Positions 23,176-34,020 of a stretch of 64,000 nt of DNA are shown in pieces. Positions within the stretch are counted from its first letter, which is position 1, and every line of letters starts with the position of its first letter. The notes under the pieces are model-generated. The model saw nothing but the letters and a program-made list of their open reading frames with translations, ran no database searches and had not been told where the DNA came from. Position numbers and translations under genes: made by a program. Origin of the DNA: Harmothoe impar (taxonomy: Eukaryota > Annelida > Polychaeta > Phyllodocida > Polynoidae); assembly GCA_947462335.1 (NCBI GenBank), contig OX381707.1, forward strand, positions 12,425,555-12,489,554, in the 5' to 3' direction.

Positions 23176-25185
23176 ATTACTGTTGTCCATGTAACTGTTT
23201 ACTTCATAGTTTGGGATATCCTCTAGGCGTGAACATGGCTCGCTCTCCTCCCATTTGGCCTGGCCCCGGACCGCGAGACACCGAAATGGCTGAAAAAGGG
23301 TCATCGCTTGGTTATTTAAGGACATCTTACTTGCACTGCCTCACTGGTAATATTTTCACCATCTGTTTATGAATGGTGTTAAACAAAAGCCTCTGGGAAC
23401 CTTGTTTGATTACTGCTGTCCATGTAACTGTTTACTTCATAGTTTGGGATATCCTCTAGGCGTGAACATGGCTCGCTCTCCTCTCTTGGGCCTGGCCCCG
23501 GACCGCGAGACACCGAAATGGCTGAAAAAGGGTCATCGCTTGGTTATTTAAGGACATCTTACTGGCACTGCCTCACTGGTAATATTTTCACCATCTGTTT
23601 ATGAATGGTGTTAAACAAAAGCCTCTGGGAACCTTGTTTGATTACTGCTGTCCATGTAACTGTTTACTTCATAGTTTGGGATATCCTCTAGGCGTGAACA
23701 TGGCTCGCTCTCCTCCCTTCGGCCTGGCCCCGGACCACGAGACACCTAAATGGCTGGAAAAGTGTCATCGCTTGGTTATTTAAGGACATCTTACTTGCAC
23801 TGCCTCACTGGTAATATTTTCACCATCTCTTTATGAATGGTGTTAAACAAAAGCCTCTGGGAACCTTGTTTGATTACTGCTGTCAATGTAACTGTTTACT
23901 TCATAGTTTGGGATATCCTCTAGGCGTGAACATGGCTCGCTCTCCTCCCTACGGCCTGGCCCCGGACTGAGAGACAACGAAATGGCTGAAAAAGGGTCAT
24001 TGCTTGGTTATTTAAGGACATCTTACTGGCACTGCCTCACTGGTAATATTTTCACCATCTGTTTATGAATGGTGTTAAACAAAAGCCTCTGGGAACCTTG
24101 TTTGATTACTGCTGTCCATGTTACTGTTTACTTCATAGTTTGGGATATCCTCTAGGCGTGAACATGGCTCGCTCTCCTCCCTTCGGTGTGGCGCCGGACC
24201 GCGAGACACCGAAATGGCTGAAAAAGGGTCATCGCTTGGTTATTTAAGGACATCTTACTGGCAGTGCCTCACTGGTAATATTTTCACCATCTGTTTATGA
24301 ATGGTGTTAAACAAAAGCCTCTGGGGACCTTGTTTGATTACTGCTGTCCATGTAACTGTTTACTTCATAGTTTGGGATATCCTCTAGGCGTGAACATGGC
24401 TTGCTCTCCTCCCTTCGGCCTGGCCCCAGACCGCGAGACACCGAAATGGCTGAAAAAGGGTCATCGCTTGGTTATTTAAGGACATCTTACTGGCACTGCC
24501 TCACTGGTAATATTTTCACCATCTCTTTATGAATGGTGTTAAACAAAAGCCTCTGGGAACCTTGTTTGATTACTGCTGTCCATGTAACTGTTTACTTCAT
24601 AGTTTGGGATATCCTCTAGGCGTGAACATGGCTCGCTCTCCTCCCTTCGGCCTGGCCCCGGACCGCGAGACACCGAAATGGCTGAAAAAGGGTCATCGCT
24701 TGGTTATTTAAGGACATCTTACTGGCACTGCTTCACTGGTAATATTTTCACCATCTCTTTATGAATGGTGTAAAACAAAAGCCTCTGGGAACCTTGTTTG
24801 ATTACTGCTGTCCATGTAACTGTTTACTTCATAGTTTGGGATATCCTCTAGGCTTGAACATGGCTCGCTCTCCTCCCTTCGGTGTGGCCCCGGACCGCGA
24901 GACACCGAAATGGCTGAAAAAGGGTCAGCGCTTGGTTATTTAAGGACATCTTACTTGCACTGCCTCACTGGTAATATTTTCACCATCTGTTCATGAATGG
25001 TGTTAAACAAAAGCCTCTGGGAACCTTGTTTGATTACTGCTGTCCATATAACTGTTTACTTCATAGTTTGGGATATCCTCTAGGCGTGAACATGGCTCGC
25101 TCTCCTCCCTTCCGCCTGGCCCCGGACCGCGAGACACCGAAATGGCTGAAAAAGGGTCATCGCTTGGTTATTTAAGGACATCTTA
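23176..25185 (+). repeat. 232-bp satellite, array 1 (left part)
   Basis: About 8.7 head-to-tail copies with a 232-base period. Each contains an ATG-started 60-codon frame (MNGVKQKPLGTLFDYCC to GHRLVI), with the same stop TAA in TATTTAAGG. One copy (near 23969) has a stop in that frame. The array begins inside a monomer at about ATTACTG and is interrupted at 25185 by a transposon. Confidence 0.95.
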
Positions 25186-27589
25186 CACTGATAATAATGG
25201 CCCTGGAAATGTTAGTCACTACTGACTACACTTCTATAGTCACGTGAATGTAGCAAAAACGACTATACCAAGTTAGTCACCTATGTCTATAGTAAGTTAG
25301 TCATATAGTCAACCTATAGTCAAGCATTAAAAGAACTGATTTGGGATATATAGTCAAGTGACTATGAATTTAATGCTTTAATGCTCTAAAGTAGTCACTC
25401 TGACTATTAGATATAGTCCATCATGAGATGGCAGGACAATAAGTCAGGGCAAGTACCCCCCTGGCATCTACCCCCAAGTCATCTACCCTAGGGCCTATTA
25501 TCTACCCCCTAGGGCATCTACCCCAGGCCAACTACTCCTACCTAGGACATCTACCCCCTGGGACTTTTACCCCTATGGGCATCTACCCATTTGAATTTTA
25601 CCCCCTAGGACTTCCACCCCTTAGGACATCCCCTGACTTGGAACCTACCCCCAGACATCTACCCCCTGGACATCTACCCCCTGAGACATCTACCCCCTTT
25701 ACTCTAGGACTTCTACCCCTGGGTACATCAACCCCCCACATACCCATATGGTTGAGTCATATCATGTGGAGTGGGTGGATTTCTCCAGGGACATCAGACA
25801 TCTACCCCTGGACATCTACCCCCTGGGAATCTACCCCCTTGGACATCTACACCCTAGGATTTTATCCCCTTGGATATCTTTTCCCTGGAGTTTTGTCCCC
25901 TTAGGACTCTACCCCATAGGACATCCACCTCAGGACATCTACCCCCTGGACATCTATCCCCTTGGATGTCTACTACCTTTACCCTCTAGGACTTCTACCC
26001 TGGGGACATCAACCTTCTTGACATGCCCATATGGTTGAGTCATATGTGGATGGGGTAGATTTCTCCAGGGGTAGAAGTCCTAGGGGGTAGATATCCTAGG
26101 GGTAGATGTCCCAGGTGCTAAATGTCCAGGGGGTAGATGTCCTGGGGTAGAAGTCCTACGGGGGTATAAGTCCAGGGAATTAATGTCCAAGGGGATAAAA
26201 GTCCTAAGGGGTAGACTTCCAGGGGTAGATGTCCAGGGGTAGATGCCCAATGTCCCTTGAGAAATATTCTCCCTCCACATGATATGGCTCAAACATATGG
26301 GCTTGTGGATGGGGTAGAACTCCTAGAGGGTAAAGGGGGTAGATGTCCAAAGGGATGGATATTCTAGGGGGTAGAAGTTTTAAGGGGTAAAAGTCTGGGG
26401 GGTAGATGTCCAAGTATAGGGTTAGATGTCCAGGGAGTAGATGTCCGGGGGTAGGTGTCCGAGTGGGTGGATGTCCTAGGAGGTAGAAGTTTTAAGGGTA
26501 AAAATCTGGGGGGTAGATGTCCAAGTATAGGGTTAGATGTCATAGGGGGTAGATGTTGAGGTGGTAGATATCCAGGGGTAGGTGTCCAAGTGGCTGGATG
26601 TCCTAGGGAGTAGAGTCCTAAGGGGATAGGTGCCAAAGGGGATAAAAGTCCTGGGGGTAGATGCCCTAGGTGGTAGATTCCCAGGGGGTAGATGTCCAGA
26701 GATAGATGTTGGATGTCCCTGGAGAAATCTACCCCTTCCACATGATATGACTTATTATGGGCATTTGGAGGGGGTTGATGTCCCCAGGGGTAGAAGTCCT
26801 AGAGGGTAAAGGGGGTAGATGTCCAAGGGGATTGATGTCTAAGGGGATTAAAGTCTTGGGGGGAGAAGTCATAGGGGGTAGATTTCCAGGGGTAGAAGTC
26901 TGGGTGTTAATGTTGTGGTAATGTTTAGCATGCTTAGGACATCTACCCCTTGGACATCCATCCCCTGGACTTTTACCCCCTTATGACTTCTACCACCAGG
27001 ACATATATCCCTTGGACTTTTATGTCCTAGGGGGTAGATACTCAGGTGGTAGATATCCAGGGGTAGATGTCTGGTGGTAGATGTCTGGGGGTAGATGTCC
27101 AGGGGTACCTGCCCTAGTACCATTGGATGAAGTAGATGGGTATGGGCCATATGCCTGGCACACTTTAACCCTTGACACAGTCAACTTCTGTATATTCTAG
27201 TCTGGAAGCCTAGAGATTCACAGTTACAAGATCATAATTTGAACAAAACCACATGATACTTCAATCAAAATCATGAATGCATGTGTCCTATGATGCCTTA
27301 AGTAAACATACCCAACATTAACACAAGAGCTAACGCACAGGGACATGTGTAAAGGAGTGGTTAAGATGAAATAAGATGTGCCTACCTGAAGTCAGTTGAG
27401 CATTCAATTTTGAATCCTAACTGTTTCCTGTGCACACATTCCTGTGACATCATCAATTTGTGTGATCCACATATAGTCACTACTGACTATCTTTATGACT
27501 AATATGTGACTAACATATGTAATCATCTGACTACGGGGGTCAAAATATGGTGGTATAGTCAGTACTGACTATAGGTTTTATTATCAGTG
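25186..27589. mobile_element. TA-flanked DNA transposon, non-autonomous, 2.4 kb
   Basis: Ends are CACTGATAATAA and TTATTATCAGTG, a perfect 12-base terminal inverted repeat, flanked by a TA duplication within satellite sequence (TCTTA/CTTGCAC). This fits a Tc1/mariner-type insertion signature. Both subterminal regions (25205-25420 and 27470-27575) are packed with TAGTCA/TGACTA motifs, plausibly transposase sites. The interior holds no transposase; it is a degenerate minisatellite of units like GACATCTACCCCCTGG, first in one orientation and then inverted. The satellite resumes in register after it. Confidence 0.85.
25440..27110. repeat. degenerate ~20-bp minisatellite in inverted blocks
   Basis: Units such as GACATCTACCCCCTGG run in the plus sense from about 25440 to 26020, in the minus sense (GGGGGTAGATGTCC) from about 26060 to 26920, then flip again near 26935-27010 and 27030-27110. 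A larger block containing CATATGGTTGAGTCATAT and TTTCTCCAGGG occurs at about 25742 and 26027, and as its complement at about 26265 and 26725. So there is a higher-order unit of several hundred bases arranged as an inverted repeat. Open frames here (Thr-Ser-Thr-Pro repeats) follow from the repeat. Confidence 0.85.
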
Positions 27590-27591
27590 TA

Positions 27592-28036
27592 CTTGCACTG
27601 CCTCACTGGTAATATTTTCACCATCTGTTTATGAATGGTGTTAAACAAAAGCCTCTGGGAACCTTGTTTGATTACTGCTGTCAATGTAACTGTTTACTTC
27701 ATAGTTTGGGATATCCTCTAGGCGTGAACATGGCTCGCTCTCCTCTCTTGGGCCTGGCCCCGGACCGCGAGACACCGAAATGGCTGAAAAAGGGTCATCG
27801 CTTGGTTATTTAAGGACATCTTACTGGCACTGCCTCACTGGTAATATTTTCACCATCTGTTTATGAATGGTGTTAAACAAAAGCCTCTGGGAACCTTGTT
27901 TGATTACTGCTGTCCATGTAACTGTTTACTTCATAGTTTGGGATATCCTCTAGGCGTGAACATGGCTCGCTCTCCTCCCTTCGGCCTGGCCCCGGACCGC
28001 GAGACACCTAAATGGCTGGAAAAGGGTCATCGCTTG
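27592..28036 (+). repeat. 232-bp satellite, array 1 (right part)
   Basis: About 1.9 copies continuing array 1 after the transposon. It starts CTTGCACTGCCTCACTGG, exactly where the left part stops, and ends at CATCGCTTG where unrelated AT-rich DNA begins. Confidence 0.9.
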
Positions 28037-29055
28037 ATTACACTGTACAACAAATTTTCAAAAATTGAAAAAAACCGGGACCAGACTCAATTATTCTTAT
28101 GTATTTTGACCTGGGGAATTCAAAAATAACACTCAAAATTGTATGGTAAGTCTCAGTTTTCAGATTTTCACATGGTCTTATTTGTATACCCGGTTAGAGA
28201 TTATATATACACTATTTGATCAAAAAGTAGGAAAATGCTTCTTTTCATGTAAAACTTATTTTCAACTAGTTATATTATTAATATATTACTGATCTGTTAC
28301 AGAAATAAATATTCTTTGTGAATAAATAGGTCCAAAATAACACTTTGAAACATATAACTAGTGCTTAAAAAGGTCGCTTTGTCTTCCTATTGTATTCCCC
28401 ATCAGGACCACCTCTGACCATATTCCAGCAATGTACCTGGCTAATGTTTCATGTAAAATTAGGTTTTATGGTCAAATATCCTCATACAAGGATACCTTTT
28501 AGTAGAAAATAGGTTCTGAAAGGAATTTGCAAGGCCTGTTTTGAGGTTTGCGATATTGGTGACATTTCCAATATCCTATAGCCAATATCCAATATTTTGA
28601 CTGTGTCAATGGCTACCATGGTAAACAGATACTGGCCTTTGTACCATTTTTGTCTAAAAAACCATTATAGATATAGAATTTTAATACTAAAGATGTTACA
28701 CCAATGATCTATCATTGTATTCTGCATAAATGGTTATCCGAGCAATTTTCTGTCTATTTATCATTCTTTTTGGGATTCTGGCACCGGTGGGGGCTAAAAA
28801 CAGTAATAATGGCTTCCCTGAAGATACCTCTTGTCAGAACGAGTCACAATCCTGATCTTAGTAGCTTAAAAAAATGTTATATCGCTTTAGGATAAATTTA
28901 TATATTTTATGGTATTTTTTCAATTAATATCAGTAAAATACAAGTGAGGGCGCAAACAGATTACATCTGTTTGCTAGCCCTCACTTGTTTGAGAAGATAC
29001 TGGATTTAATATTTATGCAGGGTTGTGGTTGGAAACATTTTTGGACAGGGGATTT
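28037..29055. other. non-coding with one strong hairpin
   Basis: AT-rich DNA without a supported gene. At 28941-28987 a perfect-stem hairpin is present (CAAGTGAGGGC...CAAACAGAT / ATCTGTTTG...GCCCTCACTTG). Confidence 0.5.
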
Positions 29056-29057
29056 CT

Positions 29058-29710
29058 TGACTTGATAACATAACAAATTTATTGACTTGAGTAAGGATTG
29101 TTATAGGAGAGTGATTTTTATTTTTTTGGTCGGCCTAAACTCAATAGTCTAGGCCTTAAAAAAAAAAAAAAATAACCTATCTGCTACAAAGCCATCCTGA
29201 TAAGTGGTTAAATGAATGACCACAAATATGAGGATGGGTATGTCATTATGCAGTGGGCGGTGAGGCACCGGGTAAGTAACCAAACTGACACTGCTTGCCT
29301 CTTGTGTCCCGGGTTGAACCATACTGACGCGCAGACCTTTTTGTTAGAAAGGGGATTCAATTTTAACCCCCCCCCCCCCAGGGAAGGGTGAATAATCTTT
29401 GCCCCCCCCCAACACACACTCCCCTGTAACTAATGAATAAACAAATTTATTGACTTGAGTAAGGATTGTAATAGGAGAGTTATTTTTATTTTTCTGGTCG
29501 GCCTAAACTCAACAGTCTAGGCCTTAAAAAAAATTAGCTCTCTGTCCCGCAAGACATCAACTATCTTGATGGGGAAGCAGCCGTAGGTGGATGGCTTGAC
29601 AAAGCCATCCTGGTAAGTCCACAAGAAATCACCAGAAATGTGATGAAGGACGGTGGGCGGTGAGGCCCACCAAGTAAGTACCTAAACTGACACTGCTTGC
29701 CTTTCTTATT
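29058..29710 (+). repeat. direct duplication of about 250 bp
   Basis: Copies at about 29065-29310 and 29440-29705 share ACAAATTTATTGACTTGAGT, GGTCGGCCTAAACTCAA, TCTAGGCCTTAAAAAA, ACAAAGCCATCCTG and GACACTGCTTGCCT. They are diverged and differ by small insertions. The A-run after GGCCTT suggests a short retroposed unit, but this is weak. Confidence 0.75.
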
Positions 29711-30539
29711 GATAACAAAAACCCACAGGAGAGGTGTAAAAAGCAGTGCGTCAACTGAATGACTGATTTTCAGTTAACTCTGACACTAACCAAGTGTTCT
29801 TGTCTATCATAGCAGTGCAGTAGAGAAAATGATGTATTTTGATACTAAATGTAGGGCCAACATGTGAATTGTTAGGTATTGTGATGCTGTTTTAGCAGAA
29901 GACGTGCAGACGCAAACACAAAGTAAACCAAAACGCACCAGATGCGCCACCTGGTGTGAAAACTGGGGTTGATACCAATTTTTGCCACATGGTGGCGACA
30001 GGTATATTTTGAGCTCCACGCGGGAAATATGACTGGCAAGTTGCTTCTACGTCAGAAAACATCTGGTATTTGTGGAAATAAAGTTCACAAGACCTGATGT
30101 ATTTCATCAAAAAGGACACCATGTACTGCTCTTTTATTCTGTTGGACTGTTGTTGAAACAGGAACTAAAAATACACTGTAAATCCTAGCTTTTGTGCGTG
30201 CCTGATGTAAAACACCCCATGTCTGGATGTTGCCAGAAGATATAGGACCGGACACCACCAACACTCGGCAAGCTCCAACTCACATTGCATGTTGTGTGTT
30301 GGGCTCCACCTCACATTGCATGTTGTGTAGGTGGAGCATGCTGATTCTGCGCCTGTTCCTCGCACTCTTGGCGATATTGGTCCACCGATGGTGAGCCAAG
30401 TCGACTTGATGCGGAGACAATTTTTGCAAGCTGAATTCTGCTGGTCAGATTTCAGCCACAAATTTCAATAAAAGAAAACAGGCTGGGTACTTGAGCGGAG
30501 ACAAAACAAATAAGTGCCGTGTGTAACTCACACAGCCTA

Positions 30540-30750
30540 TGAAATTATATTATGAGTTTTTAAATAGGCAATAGTACTGGCTGATAGGTGTTGTTGGGGT
30601 GGCGCCCCCTGTACCATACAAATACGCCCTGTGTGTGACTGAAATAGCCTGTAAAATTATATCTTGAGATTTTACATAGGCAATGCTACTGCCTGATATG
30701 TATTCTTGACGTGGCGCCCCCTATACTATACAGGGCACACTACGCAACTA
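30540..30750 (+). repeat. dispersed repeat, GGCGCCCCCT core, two ~95-bp monomers
   Basis: Two tandem monomers share TAGGCAAT..TACTG.CTGATA and TGGCGCCCCCT. A close copy lies at 48870-49110. Further downstream both loci carry GGAACGGCAT.TATAAGT (31265 and 49379). Confidence 0.85.
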
Positions 30751-30894
30751 TGTGACAGAACCCACATAAAAGGTGTGTAAAGCAGGGTTTTGGTCAGATG
30801 AGGTCCAGTGTGGTCTAGTTACGAACCCTCAGATAGACCTAGATGTAAGAAAAATAATGTTCTCTTATACTAATACTAACCCGGATAACAACCT

Positions 30895-30950
30895 ACACTG
30901 ATGACGTCACAACGTCATTGAAATTTAAAATAGTGTGACGTCACCTGATC
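30895..30950 (+). promoter_or_regulatory. two full CRE sites
   Basis: TGACGTCA occurs at 30902-30909 and 30936-30943, with a further CGTCA half-site between them. This is the full CREB/ATF palindrome. They end 37 bases before the ATG at 30980, which fits a compact promoter and 5' end of the small gene downstream. Confidence 0.55.
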
Positions 30951-30979
30951 TCAACTGGGGAGTCAGACAACTTGTAAAA

Positions 30980-31228
30980 ATGGCGGGGATCGGATACGTT
31001 GCCGTTCCGCGAGCAGTCATAGATGAGATGGTTGAGAAGCTGTTTTCAGCAGACAACCAGCGAGAGCAGGAGGTGGCAAAGGTGCAGGAGGAGGTGGTGG
31101 ATGAGCTGATCCGTGAGCTGACGGATCAACTCATCAGAGAGACCGTCGAGAGGACCAAGCTCGACGTCTGTATGGAGCAAGAGATACCCGCTGAAGTGAT
31201 ACAGATGCTTGAGGAGTACTCGACGTGA
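30980..31228 (+). CDS. small acidic helical protein, 82 aa, unknown
   Basis: The frame opens at ATG in AAAATGGCGGGG, a context that also matches a YY1 site, and ends TGA after EEYST. The product is almost all predicted helix with heptad-like charge patterns (VAKVQEEVVDELIRELTDQL, EIPAEVIQMLEEY). No signal peptide or known domain is seen. Composition is GC-richer than its flanks and two CRE sites lie just upstream, which supports a real gene. The frame is also open upstream of the ATG, but only from a GTG. It sits between two pieces of a dispersed repeat, so it may be carried by that element. Confidence 0.5.
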   Translation: MAGIGYVAVPRAVIDEMVEKLFSADNQREQEVAKVQEEVVDELIRELTDQLIRETVERTKLDVCMEQEIPAEVIQMLEEYST

Positions 31229-31490
31229 GCTCTCCCACCTCACCCACTCTACTAACATTGTTGGTTGGAACGGCATATATAAGTACACCTTGCTCCCAGT
31301 GGCTCCTGCTTATGAATAACCTGCCGATGCTTTACTTTTTTGAAATGTAATCTATGAGCAAAAGAACAATTGAACAATGAACTGTATCAAACAACTTTTC
31401 TCTTCAAAGTTAAAATATTTATTAATGATTTTTATTTGAATACAAATATGACAAATTTCTTGATTAGTTTAATTTGAATATATTAAATAC

Positions 31491-31618
31491 AATATTAGAA
31501 GGTGAATGTGTCACTTGGTCCCAGACGTGGGGGTGATATAGACTAGAGAGACATGGGTCTGTCCAGTCTACTGTACCCCTACGTCTGTGACCAAGTGACA
31601 CATTCACCTTCTAATATT
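31491..31618. repeat. long near-perfect palindrome (hairpin), 128 nt
   Basis: The left arm starts AATATTAGAAGGTGAATGTG and the right arm ends with its complement. The outer 30 bases pair perfectly, then about 14 more with two mismatches, and the inner part (TAGACTAGAGAGAC / GTCTGTCCAGTCTA) pairs with three mismatches around an ATGG loop. It could be a foldback MITE or the stem of a hairpin RNA. Confidence 0.85.
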
Positions 31619-31733
31619 GGTTATGTATTCGCTAAGAATGATTATGGTATTTAAATATTAACAATATTAAATATTAACAATATGATAAAAAAATAGTAAT
31701 CTGTTAAATAATAGAATAGAATAGAGTATTAGG

Positions 31734-31904
31734 CGTAATAAGCGCACAGGGCATTTAAAAAAAAGATTATTGACAAATTTCACTACTTAAAAGTTCAAAG
31801 GGGGTCCAAAATTGATATTTTTTTTAGCGTTATTTATATTTTTAGAATGTGCCAAAAAAAAGGGGGGGGTGTGTGCGCTTGGTAGGCCCTGTGCACCTAT
31901 TACG
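31734..31904. mobile_element. MITE-like element
   Basis: Ends CGTAATAAGCGCACAGGGC (31734-31752) and the complement of CGTAATAGGTGCACAGGGC (31886-31904) match at about 17 of 19 positions. The 170-base interior is A-rich and non-coding. The target duplication is unclear. Confidence 0.55.
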
Positions 31905-31949
31905 TGGAATGTATGATTATGATTACACATAATTTAATGAAATACAATT

Positions 31950-32130
31950 GTAACCATATTGAAGACAGGTTAACTAGCTGACTGAATCCTTTACCACAGT
32001 CTAAACACACATGAGGTTTCTCTCCTGTGTGGGTCATCATGTGTGTCTTTAGGTTACCTTTCTGACTGAATCCTTTACCGCAGTCTGAACACACAGGTCA
32101 TTTTTCTCCCGTGTGAGCCATTATGCATTT
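31950..32130 (-). pseudogene. C2H2 zinc-finger fragment
   Basis: On the minus strand two KRAB-type-style fingers are readable: [21 protein letters not shown], linked by the classical TGEKP linker, then [13 protein letters not shown], which breaks off before its histidines. Upstream, an earlier finger's end (MAHTGEK) is followed by an in-frame TGA. It is a truncated piece of a multi-finger gene, with no zinc-finger array left around it. Confidence 0.75.
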
Positions 32131-32815
32131 TTAGTGTACCTTAAAAATAATAAACCCTTAAATCTGATACATGACTTGAGTAAAATATATAAGTTAAAAT
32201 TTGCCCCAACCGTGGTCAAAGCCACATGGATAAATCAGTTTAAACCTCAGATTCAATGTGGGGGTTTACGTTTTGTCACCAATGGACTTCATCCTAAGTG
32301 TTCAAGCGACTAAGTAACCAGTTCTCACAAAGTTTCCTATACTTGACATGTCTTTTATCTTTCTTTTCAACCTTCTTCATCCTTTCTTCCAACATGATGC
32401 CACCAATTCCTTGATTAAAAGTCAATGATTATCCAAATGCATTGTCACATCAAGGAAGCGAACCATTAACAAGGCGTGGGATGAGGTGGGGGTGTTTACA
32501 CATGTAATAATGTGTGATTAAAGTGTCAATAAGAATAACATCAAAGGTCAGAGACGCAGTCAACTGTATCCTGTAGATTTAGTGCCAAGTGTTTGATAGA
32601 TGCCCAGCTCGTATAGTATAAGGTGGGAGGCGGGGACGGAGGGTCGTCCGTGTAGATATTCAACTCCTTCTCCTTACGTGGGCAGTATGTCCTTACGTGG
32701 GCAGTATGTGCTGGTATGGGAAAAGCTGAAATAGGTAAAATGAAATAGTTTATTACATTGTAACCATGGCATAACCAGAAAAAGATGAGACAGAATTGCT
32801 TGATTTTTGACTCGG

Positions 32816-33265
32816 GGGCTGGGGGGAGAGAAATTTGGTATTTTCGTCTGACCGTAAACTCCACAGTACTGCCTGAGCGTCCAATGTGATCAAAAGTAAT
32901 CTTTTTTTCTTAGGAGGTTAGCCCAAATTCTACAAACTGCCACTCACACACATGTAAATATAGACCCTAAATTTAGGTTTAAAAGTATTCCTAGCTCATT
33001 CAGGGGATATGGGTAGAGAAATGTGGTATCTCTGTGCAGAATTGAACTCCTAAGTACTGCCTTAGACTGCAATTTGACCAAAAGTAATCTTACTTTTTGA
33101 GGGAGTTAGCCCAAATTCTAAAAACTGCCACTTACACAGACGTAAATATAGACCCTCAATTAATGTTTAAAAATATTCCTAGCTCATTTGCTTAATTTTC
33201 TAACTCAGGGAGTGGGGGGGGGAGAGAAATTTGGTATTTCTGTCCGGCATTGAATTCCACATTAC
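32816..33265 (+). repeat. ~190-bp tandem repeat, about 2.3 copies
   Basis: Copies begin near 32820, 33010 and 33213 with GAGAAATTTGGTAT and run through AGTACTGCC, AAAAGTAATCTT, AGTTAGCCCAAATTCTA and TAAATATAGACC. A related three-copy array lies at 49600-50165 (GGGGAGTTAGGCCTATTTCTC, AATATAGACC). Confidence 0.8.
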
Positions 33266-33279
33266 AGTTACAGGGGGGG

Positions 33280-34020
33280 AAGGGTGGTGAGATTTCATGC
33301 GGAAGGGGGAAAAAATAATCACGCCCCCCCCCTTCTAGAGAACGTGTAATGTTTCGCGCCTCCCTAGCCGAACCCCCCCCCATTTGAACTATAGTAACGG
33401 GCGGGCTTCTTGGGTAAAAAGGGAATTAAATTTTTACGCCCCCCCCCTCAAGAGGATTAAGAATTGTTTACCCACCCCCCTGAGAAGGGGTGGGAAATGT
33501 TTACGCCCCCCCCCCACATACCCACCACCCCCCCCCCCCCTGTAAATAATAAATGAACACTCCCTTACAGGATAAAGCAGTAGTGTGAAGTTCATAATGA
33601 ATTATTCTATTCAAAAAAACCTACCTCAATTTCCATTTAGGAGTTGGGGGGTTGGCCCCCACACGAACGGTGCCAACCCAAAAGGGCCCATGGGGCCCAA
33701 GGCCTGTGCCTGCGGAGGGTTAGACGGGAGGTGCCATCCGGGCGGGGCCCAGGGACAGGCCGGCGTAACTAGCACCTCGTACGAGTAGAAAACTCTGTGG
33801 AAAGTGGAGAGAAAAATAGGTGATTTAGTACATGCATTACAATTGAATAAAAGAAAAAGAATAAAGAGACATATTTTTCTTTTTCCAAACAGCACCCCCC
33901 CCCTAAATGGGGTTGGCTTTCCGTTTTTTTACACCCCTTTAGGTGGGGGGCGATTTGAACCCCTTTACCGGGGGGGGGGGGGAATCCCGCGGAAGAACAC
34001 CGCCCCCCCCCTTGTTGTTA
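33280..34020. other. poly-C/poly-G rich stretch with possible minus-strand exon
   Basis: Many runs of 7-14 C or G follow ACG or AAACG (TTTACGCCCCCCCC), recurring several times. Within it, a GC-rich segment at about 33623-33797 has a plausible minus-strand acceptor (TTTCCACAG) and donor (TTGAG/GTAGGT) and encodes a Pro/Gly-rich stretch (PWAPPGWHLPSNPPQ). No other exon can be linked to it, so it is not called as a gene. Confidence 0.4.

Noticed and set aside
25575..27150. Thr/Ser/Pro-repeat proteins
   Set aside because: They are translations of the GACATCTACCCC minisatellite and appear in several frames and on both strands.
33623..33797. Pro/Gly-rich exon on the minus strand
   Set aside because: Splice sites are plausible, but no partner exon was found and the frame ends before the donor. 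Noted under the poly-C region only.
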